The notes: generated by a model from the sequence alone, not told the origin. A stretch of DNA of 64,000 bases from an uncultured Clostridium sp. (GCA_900538475.1 UPYT01000004.1:76758-140757); one strand, 5' to 3'; shown: positions 50,853-60,592, counted from the stretch's first letter. Made by a program: numbers and translations.

Positions 50853-51162
50853 GAAAAAGATTTCCTATATAAAAAAGCCCTTTTCCAGAAAAAGCTTTAT
50901 TAGTGTGGGCTTTGCTGCGGCAGCTCTTATCTGCTGCGGCTTCAGCCTGGGACTCAGCGTGTCTCACCAGGGAAATGGTGGATTAAATGTGGCGGCCTGG
51001 GGACTGAGCAGTTTGATTTTTTCCTTTATAGGAGGCTTTTATGGGCTGATCTCCTTTATGGAGAGAGAAAAAAATTATCTTTTTGCTAAAATTGGTCTGG
51101 GAGTCAGCGGAGTTTTGCTGATTGTCTGGATTGTGCTGGTGATTGCAGGAATTGCAGGCTGA
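50839..51162 (+). CDS. Small membrane protein (DUF6142-like)
   Basis: A 107-residue protein from a TTG start with an excellent AAGGAGGAAAA site 6-8 nt before it. A basic N-terminus (KVKKKISYIKKPFSRKSF) is followed by three hydrophobic segments. It resembles DUF6142 proteins of Lachnospiraceae by layout; function unknown. The overlap with the VanZ-like gene and lack of a promoter between them show a two-gene operon. Confidence 0.7.
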   Translation: MPKVKKKISYIKKPFSRKSFISVGFAAAALICCGFSLGLSVSHQGNGGLNVAAWGLSSLIFSFIGGFYGLISFMEREKNYLFAKIGLGVSGVLLIVWIVLVIAGIAG

Positions 51163-51261
51163 TGACAGAAGAATCATAGAGCGTTAAAAAGCTTTGACAG
51201 GCAGAAAGAAATGGGAATGCAGGGATGAGGAGCCCTGGTGCTCCCAGGAAAGGAAGACAGA

Positions 51262-53355
51262 ATGAATTATCAGGAATTATGGAATGAGGAAAATACGCAG
51301 ATTACGGAGCGGTATGATTTGGCATCTGACCGGATTCAGGAGATTCCCGGAGAAAACAGAATTCCGGAGCCGTTTCGCAGTTATTTTACAGAGATGAGCC
51401 GTTTTGCAGGGCAGATTGAGGAACTGGCAAGAAGACAGCTGAGGGATGAGCTGGAGAGTCTGTCTCTGGAGGAATTAAAGGAGCTGAACGACAGTCTGTA
51501 CCGGGATATTTTTCCGGAGCATTACGGGGAAAGCTACGGCAATCCGGAGTATGCGGCAGAAAAGCTGGGAGAAGACTGGGGGCCTCTTTTATCTGCATTT
51601 TATGCGCAGTTTAGAGGTGCGATTGTGTTTGCCTATGAGTGCAGACTGACAGATATTACCATTCTGTTTGAAACCCTGCTGGAGCTTTACGGGGAATTTG
51701 CCGATGCAGCAGGGCATAATCCTTCAGGGCTTCCGGATATCCGGAATGTGAAGGATGTTCTGTACTGGTTCTTCAGCGATTATACAGACGTAACCCTTAC
51801 CTACCGTATCAGAGAGCAGCTGGATCCGGAGTTGACCTTTGCAAGGGATCGGATTATGGACAGCGATCTGTCGGATCTGCGATATCTGTACAGCTTTGGA
51901 GAATACATTTCAGAAACTGAGCTTCAGGTAGCAGAATTTTTAAATAGTCTTCCTCAGGAGACTATTGATCAGATGGCTTATGCTTATACAGAAGGATACC
52001 GGAAGGGCTTTGAGGTGACCGGAAGGGAGCTTTCTTCCAAAAAGACGGTGGGAATTCGCTATGAGCTGGGCTTTGAACGGATGATTCGGGCTGCGATCCT
52101 GCAGTTTGAGGCTATGGGATTAAAGCCGGTGATTTACAGAGCGCCTGTATGGCTGGTGACAAAGACCCCGGGACGGAGAATCGGTTATCACGGTACCTCT
52201 CCCAACAGCCAGTTTGATTACGATCACCGATATGATCAGGCTATCTTTTTTGATAAGGCATTTAAGGAGAGAAAGCTGGCTGTGCTGAGGACTGCCTACG
52301 AGACATATAAAAAAGAGGCATCCTGGTATGCAGGCCCAGCTGTGGTGGAAACCTTCGGAGAGGGGGGCTTTCAGCCGGTGAATAAGGAGGCTGCCTATGT
52401 TTTAAGTGAAAAGCAGCAGGAGCTGACCATTGCCTATTCCAATGAGTCCATGCCCATTGTAAATCAGTATATTCCCGGAGATGAGACCAGCTTTACGATT
52501 ATTGCCTTTCCTGTTCCGGCGATTGGAGAGGATTTCCAGGAGATCTTTTCTGAAACGATCCGAATCAATACTCTGGATTATGAATGGTATAAGGATGTAC
52601 AGCAGAAGCTGATCGATGTTTTGGATCAGGCGGAGTATGTGACCGTTAGCGGAAGGGGAGCAAATGAAACAAACCTGAAAATTTCTCTTCATCTTCTGAC
52701 GGAGCCTCAGAAACAGACGAATTTTGAAAACTGTGTGGCTGATGTGAATATTCCGGTAGGGGAAGTATTTACTTCTCCGGTTCTGGCAGGAACAGAGGGA
52801 CTTCTTCATGTGGAAAATGTATATATTGGAGAATTCCAGTTTAAGAATCTCAGAATGCGATTTGAAGAAGGAAAAATTACCGAATATTCCTGTGACAATT
52901 TTGAAAATCCCCAGGAAGGAAAGGATCTGATTCGCCAGCAGATTATGAAGAATCATGACACGCTGGCAATGGGCGAATTTGCCATTGGAACGAATACGGC
53001 AGCTTATGCTATGGCCAGACGGTTCGGAATTGTGGAAAAGCTTCCGATTCTGATTGCAGAGAAAATGGGCCCCCACTTTGCAGTGGGAGATACCTGTTAC
53101 AGCTGGAGCGAGGATTCGGCTGTGTACAATCCAGACGGAAAGGAAATCATTGCGCGGGATAATGAGGTATCGCTGATGCGAAAAGAGGATCCCTCCAAGG
53201 CATATTATGGATGCCATACGGATATTACGATTCCCTATTCTGAGCTGGGAGATATCACTGCTGTCTGCAGAGATGGGAAGACGCTGGCAGTAATTCGGAA
53301 TGGAAAATTTGCAGTTGAGGGAACGGAAGCATTAAATAAGGAATTAGGCGAGTAA
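51262..53355 (+). CDS. M29-type aminopeptidase with long N-terminal extension
   Basis: A 697-residue protein whose C-terminal ~400 residues carry the M29 (AmpS/PepS) features: SGRGANETNLKI, VPVGEVFTSPVL-like NIPVGEVFTSP (metal-binding Glu), GEFAIGTN (Glu), EKMGPHFAVGDTCYSW (His) and HTDITIPY (His, Asp). M29 enzymes are usually about 410 residues; here the first ~290 residues form an additional, mainly helical acidic domain of unknown role. ATG 51262 follows AGGAAAGGAAG. Single gene ahead of the cyclic-di-GMP pair. Confidence 0.85.
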   Translation: MNYQELWNEENTQITERYDLASDRIQEIPGENRIPEPFRSYFTEMSRFAGQIEELARRQLRDELESLSLEELKELNDSLYRDIFPEHYGESYGNPEYAAEKLGEDWGPLLSAFYAQFRGAIVFAYECRLTDITILFETLLELYGEFADAAGHNPSGLPDIRNVKDVLYWFFSDYTDVTLTYRIREQLDPELTFARDRIMDSDLSDLRYLYSFGEYISETELQVAEFLNSLPQETIDQMAYAYTEGYRKGFEVTGRELSSKKTVGIRYELGFERMIRAAILQFEAMGLKPVIYRAPVWLVTKTPGRRIGYHGTSPNSQFDYDHRYDQAIFFDKAFKERKLAVLRTAYETYKKEASWYAGPAVVETFGEGGFQPVNKEAAYVLSEKQQELTIAYSNESMPIVNQYIPGDETSFTIIAFPVPAIGEDFQEIFSETIRINTLDYEWYKDVQQKLIDVLDQAEYVTVSGRGANETNLKISLHLLTEPQKQTNFENCVADVNIPVGEVFTSPVLAGTEGLLHVENVYIGEFQFKNLRMRFEEGKITEYSCDNFENPQEGKDLIRQQIMKNHDTLAMGEFAIGTNTAAYAMARRFGIVEKLPILIAEKMGPHFAVGDTCYSWSEDSAVYNPDGKEIIARDNEVSLMRKEDPSKAYYGCHTDITIPYSELGDITAVCRDGKTLAVIRNGKFAVEGTEALNKELGE

Positions 53356-53393
53356 GTGGCCGAAGCTGTTTGAGTCTGCTTTTAACAGGGGAA

Positions 53394-55574
53394 ATGATGA
53401 GTAGAGTACAGAAGGAAAAAAAAATAAGGGTTGTATTTGTTCTGTGGATGGCGGTTTGTGCAGTGCTGCTTCTTTTTGGATTTGTAGGAAATACCGTGTT
53501 GTTTGAAAGAAAGGTCAGCCGCATCGGAAAAGAATATATCAGGGAAAGCAATGAACAGTTGTCCGCGCATATTCTGGAGCGTCTGAGATTTGGAAGGGAG
53601 TTCGTAACGGAATTTGCGGATGCTCTCAGCCGGATGCCGGAATTTTTGCTGACAGAGGAGCTGCTGGACAGAAAGCAGAATGCCTTTCAGCTGGCAGATG
53701 TGGTGATTCTTTATGAGGATGGAACTACCTTTCCGGAATCAGGAGAGACGGCTGCTTTTGAACAGTGGATGGAGGAAAATCCGCAGATTTGGAAAAATCC
53801 TGAGATATCTTATATAAAAAATGATCGGATTTTGTTTTCTGCGCCAATTCCGGGAGAGTCAGGGAGCAGGCGTGTTGTTGTGGGGAGCCAGTACTATGAG
53901 GAGCTGAAGACACTTTCTAATCTGGCAGATTATCAGGAGTATGCAGTCAGCATCCTGATGAATGAAAAAAATCAGGAGGTCATTACCCTTAATGCAGGCT
54001 CCGGTGTTTCTTCTAAAGACGAGGAAATCTCCTATGTGCTGGAACAGCTGAAAAACAGGGGGACATGCAGTCAGACGGTTTATGAAGAGAAGCTGCCTTC
54101 GGGAAGTCGCATTCATGTAGCTGTATGCCGTCTGGGGGAATCAGGATGGACACAGGTTGCCATGATTCCGTCGGATTTTCTGATGAATCAGGTGCAGACA
54201 GAGGTGAAATTATATTTTCTGTTTGCATTGATTCTGTCAGTGGTATTTGGAATTGTTATTTACAGCCAGATCCGGGCCAACAGAATCAGCGAGCGGATGC
54301 TGCATACGGATTCTCTGACAGACGGTTTTAACCGGGAAGGCTTTTTAAGAGCAGCAGGGGAGTTTCTGGAAAAGGAAAAAGAGAGCGCTTATTCTGTGGT
54401 TTATCTGAATGTGAAGAATTTCCGGTATATTAACGAAAGCTGGGGCGAGGAGGACGGAAATAAAACGCTGATTTTTATTTATAAGGAACTCCAGAAAATG
54501 GTGAAGCCTCAGGAACTGGCAGCGCGAAGCAGCATGGATCATTTCTTTTTGCTGCTGGATGAAGCGACGGATTGTGAAATTGAGGAGCGGATTCGCAGAG
54601 TGGAAGCGGACATCAATAACAGAATACGAAACCGCTTTGGAAAATACAGCCTGGAATTTTCTGTAGGAGCCTACAGGATGGAGGATGATAACGAGATCAG
54701 TCAGGCCATGAATAAGGCAATGCATGCCAGCAGACTGGGGGAAGAAAAGCATATCTGCAGCTTTTATCAGGGAGCGATTGCGGAACAGATCAGCAGAGAA
54801 AACCATTTGAACGCTCTGTTTGACGAATCTCTGAGAAATCATGACTTCTATGCATATCTCCAGCCCAAGGTATCTGCCGGTAAGGAGAAATGCTGTGAGG
54901 CAGAGGCGCTGGTTCGGTGGATTCATCCCAGGGAAGGCATGATTTATCCTTCTGATTTTATTCCCGTTCTGGAGAGAAATGGAAAAATCTGCAGTTTGGA
55001 TCTTTATATTTTTGAAGAGATCTGCAGGCTGATACAGTCCTGGATCAGCCAGGGAAAAACCGTTACCCATATTTCGGTGAACCTTTCCCGGTTCCATATC
55101 AGGAATGCAGGCAGTGATGTCTGGAAACAGTATCAGGAAATCAAAGAGCGCTATCAGATTCCCGATGGAGTTCTGGAAATTGAACTGACAGAGACAGCGC
55201 TGTTGGAATCGCATCAGTTTGAATTTGTAAAGCAGGTACTGGACGGATTCCGCAGGATAGGCATAGCTGTGGCTCTGGATGATTTCGGATTTGCCTATTC
55301 GTCCCTGTCGCTGTTAAAGGCCCTGGAGGTGGATACGCTGAAGCTGGACAGAACCTTCTTCCTGAATGAAAGCAAGCGTTCCAGAAATATTGTCTGCAAT
55401 GTGATCCAGCTGGCTCACAGCCTTCACATGAATGTGGTGGCAGAGGGGATTGAAAATATGGAGCAGGTTCATGCACTGAGAGAGATGGACTGCGACTTGA
55501 TACAGGGATATGTATATTCCAGACCGATATCAGCAGATGAATTTGAGGCATGGAGAGAGCAATATGAAAAATAA
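53394..55574 (+). CDS. Membrane cyclic-di-GMP phosphodiesterase: degenerate GGDEF plus EAL
   Basis: A 726-residue protein: TM1 at about 14-36, an extracellular sensor region to about 270, TM2 at about 278-296, then a GGDEF domain in which the catalytic motif is replaced by RSSMDHF, so diguanylate cyclase activity should be lost, and an EAL domain with EALVRW, NLSRFH, ELTETALL, DDFGFAYSSL and QGYVYSRP, all consistent with an active phosphodiesterase. ATG 53394 or 53397 follows AGGGGAA. The last codons overlap the start of the following GGDEF gene by 11 nt, so the two opposing activities are made from one message. Confidence 0.88.
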   Translation: MMSRVQKEKKIRVVFVLWMAVCAVLLLFGFVGNTVLFERKVSRIGKEYIRESNEQLSAHILERLRFGREFVTEFADALSRMPEFLLTEELLDRKQNAFQLADVVILYEDGTTFPESGETAAFEQWMEENPQIWKNPEISYIKNDRILFSAPIPGESGSRRVVVGSQYYEELKTLSNLADYQEYAVSILMNEKNQEVITLNAGSGVSSKDEEISYVLEQLKNRGTCSQTVYEEKLPSGSRIHVAVCRLGESGWTQVAMIPSDFLMNQVQTEVKLYFLFALILSVVFGIVIYSQIRANRISERMLHTDSLTDGFNREGFLRAAGEFLEKEKESAYSVVYLNVKNFRYINESWGEEDGNKTLIFIYKELQKMVKPQELAARSSMDHFFLLLDEATDCEIEERIRRVEADINNRIRNRFGKYSLEFSVGAYRMEDDNEISQAMNKAMHASRLGEEKHICSFYQGAIAEQISRENHLNALFDESLRNHDFYAYLQPKVSAGKEKCCEAEALVRWIHPREGMIYPSDFIPVLERNGKICSLDLYIFEEICRLIQSWISQGKTVTHISVNLSRFHIRNAGSDVWKQYQEIKERYQIPDGVLEIELTETALLESHQFEFVKQVLDGFRRIGIAVALDDFGFAYSSLSLLKALEVDTLKLDRTFFLNESKRSRNIVCNVIQLAHSLHMNVVAEGIENMEQVHALREMDCDLIQGYVYSRPISADEFEAWREQYEK

Positions 55575-57489
55575 CAGTATCAGAGAAGCATTGCCAAGAC
55601 TGGCAAAGTACATGATTCTATGCATGATTCTTCTGATTCTCCCTGCTAATATTGGATTTCAGATGTATATCCATCACGAGAATCAGAAGGCATCTGCCAA
55701 TGAAATGTTTCGTCAGGTAGGTCTGTTGATTGAGACCAATGAAAAGGATATGGAGGAAGTCAAGAATGACTTTTCTGAGAGGTGTATCCGAGCAGCAGAT
55801 ATGGCAGCTTATTTTGTGCAGTACAATCCTGAAGTAAAGGACAGTCTGGAGCGGACCAGAGAACTGGCAAAAAAGTTGGATGTGGACGAGCTTCATTACT
55901 TTTCCAGAGAAGGGAAAATTTGTGGCGGAACCCATCCAGAATATTACGGACTTTCCTTTGATTCCGGTGAGCAGATGTCATTTTTCCTGCCAATGCTCCA
56001 GGATCCTTCACTGAAGCTGTGTCAGGACATTACGCCAAATACGGGTGAGGGAAAGCAGATGCAGTATGCGGCAGTCTGGATGGCGGACGGAAGCGGTATT
56101 ATCCAGATTGGAATGGAACCAAGGCGGGTTTTTGAGGAAATGGAAAAAAAGAGTCTCAGCGGAATGATTGCCAATATGCCTTCTGTTAATTATGGAGATT
56201 TTCTTATCATTGACGCTCAGAGTGAAACGATTGTGGCAGCTACGGCAGACGAGCTGATTGGAAGAGATGTAAGTGAGGCTTTGGATAAAATAAAATCAGG
56301 GAAAAATCTGTCTGTGTATCACTACAGGTTTGGCGGAAAAAAGTACTGTGTGTATGTAAGAGCCTACGAGGATTATATTCTGGCAAGAACCTTTCGTTCC
56401 AGATATATGATGAAGAACTTTGTGGTATCTTCTGTGTTGGTGCTGATCTATGTGCTTGCAGTGGGAAGTTCCATGATCGCAGCAATTATCTGGTATGTGA
56501 ATAAACGACTGTCAGACAATATAGACAGCGTTGTTCAGGAGCTGGAAAAGATTGAGGAGGGCAATCTGGAGAATCTGACAATCCAGACGGATATTCAGGA
56601 ATTTGATGAGTTGATTGCCCGGATCAATCAGCTGATGAAGAGTTTACGTTTGAGCTGGGATAAATTTTCCACCGTGATTGATAAGGGGCGGTTCCCCATT
56701 GGAATTTATGAGGAAAATTATTTTTATAAGAGAGTTTTTTTCAGCGAGCGGTTGATTGAAATTCTTGGGATTTCCAGCGAGGATACGGGGCAGGAGAAGG
56801 CTCTGGAAGACAGGATAAGAAGTATTTTAAAGGAGATCAGCAGACATGAGGCAGATGCTGAAAATGCTATTTTCCAGTATGACAGAAGCGGGGAAACGAT
56901 GTATCTGCGCATGGAGATCACAGAGGATGATCAAAGCGTTACGTATTACGTGACAGATGCGACTGCCTGGTGGAAGGAGATGAACCAGCTGAAGGAGGAA
57001 AATGTCAGAGACAGCCTGACTGGTCTTTTGAACAGGAAGGGCTTTCACGATGGGCTGGAGTCTCTCTTTACTTGTCAGGAGCAGCTGAAACATGCCGCTA
57101 TGATTATGCTGGATGCGGATGGACTGAAGCTGGTTAATGATATTTACGGACACCATATTGGCGATGATTATCTGAAACGGATTGCTTCAGCCTTAGATGA
57201 AAGAACAAGGGGAAGGAAGCTCAGTGCGCGCCTGGGCGGAGATGAATTTATACTGTTTTTGTATGGATATTCGGCGAAAATTGATTTGGAACAGGATATT
57301 GAGAAGCTGAGGGAGCGCCGGGGAGAACGCTTTCTTGGAGAATCAGAAAACGTTCCTGTTACCCTTGAGTTTTCCATGGGATATGCGTTTTATCCAGACG
57401 ATGACAGGGATTATCATGTGCTGATGCATCTGGCAGACCAAAATATGTATGAAGAAAAACGAAAACGGAAAAAGTGGCGTAGAGCGTGA
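55564..57489 (+). CDS. Membrane diguanylate cyclase (GGDEF)
   Basis: A 641-residue protein: TM1 at about 15-34, a ~260-residue extracellular Cache-type sensor, TM2 at about 296-316, a HAMP-like segment (LEKIEEGNLENLTIQ), a PAS-like domain at about 360-470 and a C-terminal GGDEF domain with ARLGGDEF intact, LLNRKGF and DADGLKLVNDIYGHH. No RxxD inhibitory site is visible before GGDEF. ATG 55564 is inside the end of the EAL gene, giving an 11-nt overlap; the upstream ATG at 55510 lies in the other gene. Operon with the phosphodiesterase; ends at a terminator. Confidence 0.9.
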   Translation: MKNNSIREALPRLAKYMILCMILLILPANIGFQMYIHHENQKASANEMFRQVGLLIETNEKDMEEVKNDFSERCIRAADMAAYFVQYNPEVKDSLERTRELAKKLDVDELHYFSREGKICGGTHPEYYGLSFDSGEQMSFFLPMLQDPSLKLCQDITPNTGEGKQMQYAAVWMADGSGIIQIGMEPRRVFEEMEKKSLSGMIANMPSVNYGDFLIIDAQSETIVAATADELIGRDVSEALDKIKSGKNLSVYHYRFGGKKYCVYVRAYEDYILARTFRSRYMMKNFVVSSVLVLIYVLAVGSSMIAAIIWYVNKRLSDNIDSVVQELEKIEEGNLENLTIQTDIQEFDELIARINQLMKSLRLSWDKFSTVIDKGRFPIGIYEENYFYKRVFFSERLIEILGISSEDTGQEKALEDRIRSILKEISRHEADAENAIFQYDRSGETMYLRMEITEDDQSVTYYVTDATAWWKEMNQLKEENVRDSLTGLLNRKGFHDGLESLFTCQEQLKHAAMIMLDADGLKLVNDIYGHHIGDDYLKRIASALDERTRGRKLSARLGGDEFILFLYGYSAKIDLEQDIEKLRERRGERFLGESENVPVTLEFSMGYAFYPDDDRDYHVLMHLADQNMYEEKRKRKKWRRA

Positions 57490-57526
57490 GTGAAGGGTAT
57501 TCTTAAGGCTCAAAGCTATTTTGAAG

Positions 57527-57576
57527 ACACCCGTATATTGCTGAGGAGTGATGTGGCAATATTGCGGGTGTTTTTT
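57527..57576 (+). terminator. Terminator after the diguanylate cyclase gene
   Basis: ACACCCG followed by TATATTGC (57527-57541) pairs with GCAATATTGCGGGTGT (57556-57571), and a T run follows. It lies 37 nt past the stop. Confidence 0.85.
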
Positions 57577-57630
57577 ATGTGCAGTCAAACTATAAAATAA
57601 ACTATATAGAAACTATACATAATCATATAT

Positions 57631-57659
57631 TTTACTTATAACCTTTCGAGAAGTATAAT
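57631..57659 (+). promoter_or_regulatory. Promoter of the isocitrate-dehydrogenase-like gene
   Basis: TTTACT (57631-57636) and TATAAT (57654-57659) with 17 bp spacing, 40 nt ahead of the start codon. Confidence 0.6.
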
Positions 57660-57698
57660 AAAAATCAGAAGGAATCTGTTTACGAAAGGAGAAGAATC

Positions 57699-58919
57699 AT
57701 GGAGGAAATTAAGGCGGCGCAGGAACAGTTTGGAAAGCTGATTGAATCAGAATTTCAGCGGATTGAGAAAATGAAGAAGGACAGAGAAGCTGTTGATTTT
57801 TCCAGGCTGGAAACGATCGTGATTGGAGTTCTTCCCGGTGATGGGATTGGTCCGATTATTATGAAGCAGGCACTGCGGGTTCTGAGAGAGCTTTTGGCGC
57901 CGGAGTTGAAACAGGGCCGTGTGGAGATTCGTGAGATTGAAGGAATGACCATTGAAAACCGGGCAGCAAAGCTGCAAAGTCTTCCGGACGAGGTGTTTGA
58001 GGACATTAAGAAATGCAATGTTTTGATTAAGGGGCCAATGGTCACTCCACGGGCAGGAGAGCCCTGGCCAAATATGGTTTCAGCCAACAGTCTGTTGCGC
58101 CGGGGGCTGGAGCTGTTTGCTGCAGTCCGTCCCATTCGGATTCCGGATAAGAATATTGACTGGACATTTTTCAGAGAGAACATTGAAGGAGAATATATCT
58201 GGGGAAATAAGGGAATCCAGGTAAACGAGGATCTGGCCGTTGACTTTAAGGTACAGACCAGACAGGGAAGCGAGCGGATTGCCCGGGCTGCTTTTGAGTA
58301 CGCGAGAAAAAATGGGAAAAAGAATGTGACGATTGTAACCAAGGCTAATATTGTAAAGCTGGCGGATGGAAACTTTATTGAAGCTGTACGGAGAGTGGGA
58401 GAAGAATATCCGGAGATCGAGATTCAGGAGCGGCTGGTAGATGCTATGTGCGCAAAAATGCTGGATCCGGAATTCAACAGGGGAATCGAAGTGATTGTCC
58501 TGCCTAATCTTTATGGAGATATTGTAACAGATGTAGCGGCAGAGCACCAGGGAGGATTGGGAACAGCATCCTCCTCCAATATTGGAAATCACTACGCCAT
58601 GTTTGAGGCAATTCATGGAACAGCGCCATTTTTAATCAATCATGGACGGGGAAATTACGCAGATCCCTGTTCTCTGATTCGGGCGGCAGGAATGCTGATG
58701 GCTCATATTGGATATGGGGATCGGAAAGAGCTTCTGGACAGGGCTCTTGATATCTGTACAATTACAGAGCGTAAATGTGTGATTACTACGGATACAGACG
58801 GGGCAACGGCAGAGGAATTTACAGACTATCTGCTGGAAACTATCGAGGGGCTGAAAAGGGAAGGCAAAAGGAACAAACCGGAAAAGAAGGATGTGGAAAG
58901 AGAAGAGCTGGAAATATAA
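57699..58919 (+). CDS. Isocitrate/isopropylmalate dehydrogenase-family oxidoreductase
   Basis: A 406-residue beta-decarboxylating dehydrogenase. GVLPGDGIGP marks the fold; the substrate loop SANSLLRRGLELFAAVRP has the S-x-N-x-x-L-R pattern of isocitrate dehydrogenases rather than the L-L-x-L-R of isopropylmalate enzymes; VTKANIVKLADG and LPNLYGDIVTDVAAEHQGG carry the catalytic Lys and metal-binding Asp residues. Substrate is therefore probably isocitrate or a related 2-hydroxy acid. An N-terminal ~40-residue helical extension and a charged C-terminal tail are unusual. ATG 57699 follows AAAGGAGAAG. It forms an operon with the broken prpF-like gene. Confidence 0.85.
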   Translation: MEEIKAAQEQFGKLIESEFQRIEKMKKDREAVDFSRLETIVIGVLPGDGIGPIIMKQALRVLRELLAPELKQGRVEIREIEGMTIENRAAKLQSLPDEVFEDIKKCNVLIKGPMVTPRAGEPWPNMVSANSLLRRGLELFAAVRPIRIPDKNIDWTFFRENIEGEYIWGNKGIQVNEDLAVDFKVQTRQGSERIARAAFEYARKNGKKNVTIVTKANIVKLADGNFIEAVRRVGEEYPEIEIQERLVDAMCAKMLDPEFNRGIEVIVLPNLYGDIVTDVAAEHQGGLGTASSSNIGNHYAMFEAIHGTAPFLINHGRGNYADPCSLIRAAGMLMAHIGYGDRKELLDRALDICTITERKCVITTDTDGATAEEFTDYLLETIEGLKREGKRNKPEKKDVEREELEI

Positions 58920-58963
58920 GCTCAGAACAAAAGCATCCGGCAAGAAAGGAGAAGAGAGAGGAT

Positions 58964-59786
58964 ATGAGGAAATTTCATACGGTCTTTATGAGAGGCGGCA
59001 CCAGCAAAGGATGTATGTTTCATAAAGAGGATCTGCCAGAAAACAGAGATGAATGGGACAGCATTTTTCTGCAGGCCATGGGGGATCCGGATCCCAAGCA
59101 GATTGACGGTCTGGGGGGAACGGTTTCCTCTAACAATAAAATTGTAATTGTGTGGAAAAGCCAGGTAGATTATAAGTCCAACTGTGGAAATATGACAGCC
59201 GCCGTAGGCCCTTATGCAGTAGAAGAGGGAATGGTGGATGTTGTGGAGCCGGTGACCTGCGTTCATATGTTAAATCGCAACACAGGAAAATATATTGATG
59301 TGACAGTTCCTATTGATCCGGAAACAAAAACCTTTGCTCAGGAGGGAAGCTGTACCATTGCCGGTGTGGACGGAACGGCTGCGGAGCTGAATGTGAAATT
59401 TTTAAATCCTGCAGGCGCAAAGACAGGCTGTCTTCTTCCCACAGGAAGGTGCCTGGATGTTCTTGATATTCCCGGTTTTGGAAAGCTGGAGACAACAATT
59501 CTTGACATATCCAATCCCATGGTTCTTGTACGCGCCAGGGATATTGGCATGTCCGCTGACATCGGCCAGCGCTATCAGTGTAGCGGCTGCACTGAAGGGT
59601 TCTGTGGTACAGCAGATGATGCATTCCATGGAACCGGTGAACCATGTGCGGATTGGCCATCCCAGCGGTATTATGACTATGGTGCCGGAGGTAAAAGAGG
59701 AGGACGGAGTTCTTAATCTGCCCAGTGTAGGTGTTCAGAGAACAGCGAGAAGAATTATGGAAGGAACCCTTTACATTAGAAAATAA
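58964..59786 (+). pseudogene. prpF: PrpF-family isomerase, internally deleted and frameshifted
   Basis: PrpF-type enzymes isomerise aconitate-like C=C acids. Reading from ATG 58964 (GGAGAAGAGAGAGG upstream) gives a normal N-terminal half (FMRGGTSKG, GLGGTVSSNNK, SNCGNMTAAVG) to about RARDIGMSAD at 59560. From there the frame continues in an unrelated sequence to a stop at 59716, while the true C-terminal part (ISVAAALKGSV, HVRIGHPSG, RTARRIMEGTLYIRK) continues in another frame to TAA at 59784-59786. Together about 270 residues are present against roughly 390 in the family, so about 100 residues around the break at 59555-59575 were deleted with a frame change. The protein is expected to be non-functional. 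Confidence 0.85.
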
Positions 59787-59844
59787 TGATTACTTTAACA
59801 GATAAAAAGACAAAAAATCATAAAAAAAGCCGGACTTTTCAGGG

Positions 59845-59892
59845 CAGTCGGGTTTCTGAATCCATAGGGGAGACAGAAACCCGGCTGTCTTT
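59845..59892 (+). terminator. Terminator between the prpF remnant and purE
   Basis: CAGTCGGGTTTCTG (59845-59858) pairs with CAGAAACCCGGCTG (59874-59887), with one G-T pair, followed by TCTTTT. Confidence 0.85.
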
Positions 59893-59913
59893 TGGATCCT
59901 GTACAGATTTCTA

Positions 59914-59942
59914 TTGACGTTAGTAAAAAAATCTAGTATCAT
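59914..59942 (+). promoter_or_regulatory. Promoter of the purE-M-N-D operon
   Basis: TTGACG (59914-59919) and TATCAT (59937-59942), 17 bp apart, about 70 nt ahead of the purE ATG. No guanine riboswitch was recognised in the leader. Confidence 0.65.
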
Positions 59943-60014
59943 ACTGATAAGAACAGGTTTATATAAAGATGCTATTTATAAGAATTTCTAATGAAGATAA
60001 AAGGAGAACTAACA

Positions 60015-60527
60015 ATGGCGAAAGTAGGAATTGTAATGGGAAGCGACTCAGATATGCCGATTATGGCAAAGGCTGCTGAGATCCTTGATAAGCTTGGAAT
60101 TGATTATGAAATGACGATTATCTCCGCTCACAGAGAGCCGGATATTTTCTTCCAGTGGGCAAAATCTGCAGAAGAAAGAGGGATTCGTGTGATCATTGCA
60201 GGAGCAGGAAAGGCAGCTCACCTTCCAGGTATGTGCGCAGCTCTGTTCTCTATGCCGGTCATTGGAATTCCCATGAAGACCTCTGATCTGGGCGGTGTAG
60301 ATTCCCTGTATTCCATTGTACAGATGCCGTCTGGTATTCCGGTAGCAACGGTAGCAATCAATGGAGGCGCCAATGCAGGAATTCTGGCAGCAAAGATTCT
60401 GGCTGTTTCTGATGAAGAACTGCTGCAGAAAGTAAAGGATTATTCCGAAGCTCTGAAAAATGATGTAGTAAAAAAGGCAGAAAAGTTGGAGAGTGTGGGA
60501 TACAAGGAGTATCTGGCACAGATGTAG
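60015..60527 (+). CDS. purE: N5-carboxyaminoimidazole ribonucleotide mutase
   Basis: PurE (class I) rearranges N5-CAIR to CAIR in purine synthesis. The 170-residue product has GIVMGSDSDMPIM (ribonucleotide binding), SAHREPD with the active-site His, and GAGKAAHLPGM. ATG 60015 follows AAAAGGAGAACTAAC; the upstream ATG 59991 would add eight non-conserved residues. purK, its usual partner supplying N5-CAIR, is not in this window. First gene of purE-purM-purN-purD. Confidence 0.95.
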   Translation: MAKVGIVMGSDSDMPIMAKAAEILDKLGIDYEMTIISAHREPDIFFQWAKSAEERGIRVIIAGAGKAAHLPGMCAALFSMPVIGIPMKTSDLGGVDSLYSIVQMPSGIPVATVAINGGANAGILAAKILAVSDEELLQKVKDYSEALKNDVVKKAEKLESVGYKEYLAQM

Positions 60528-60592
60528 AAGCGGTTGATAAGAACTGGAAATAAAATACATAGAAACAGCAGAATAAGATCGGAGGATGAATC

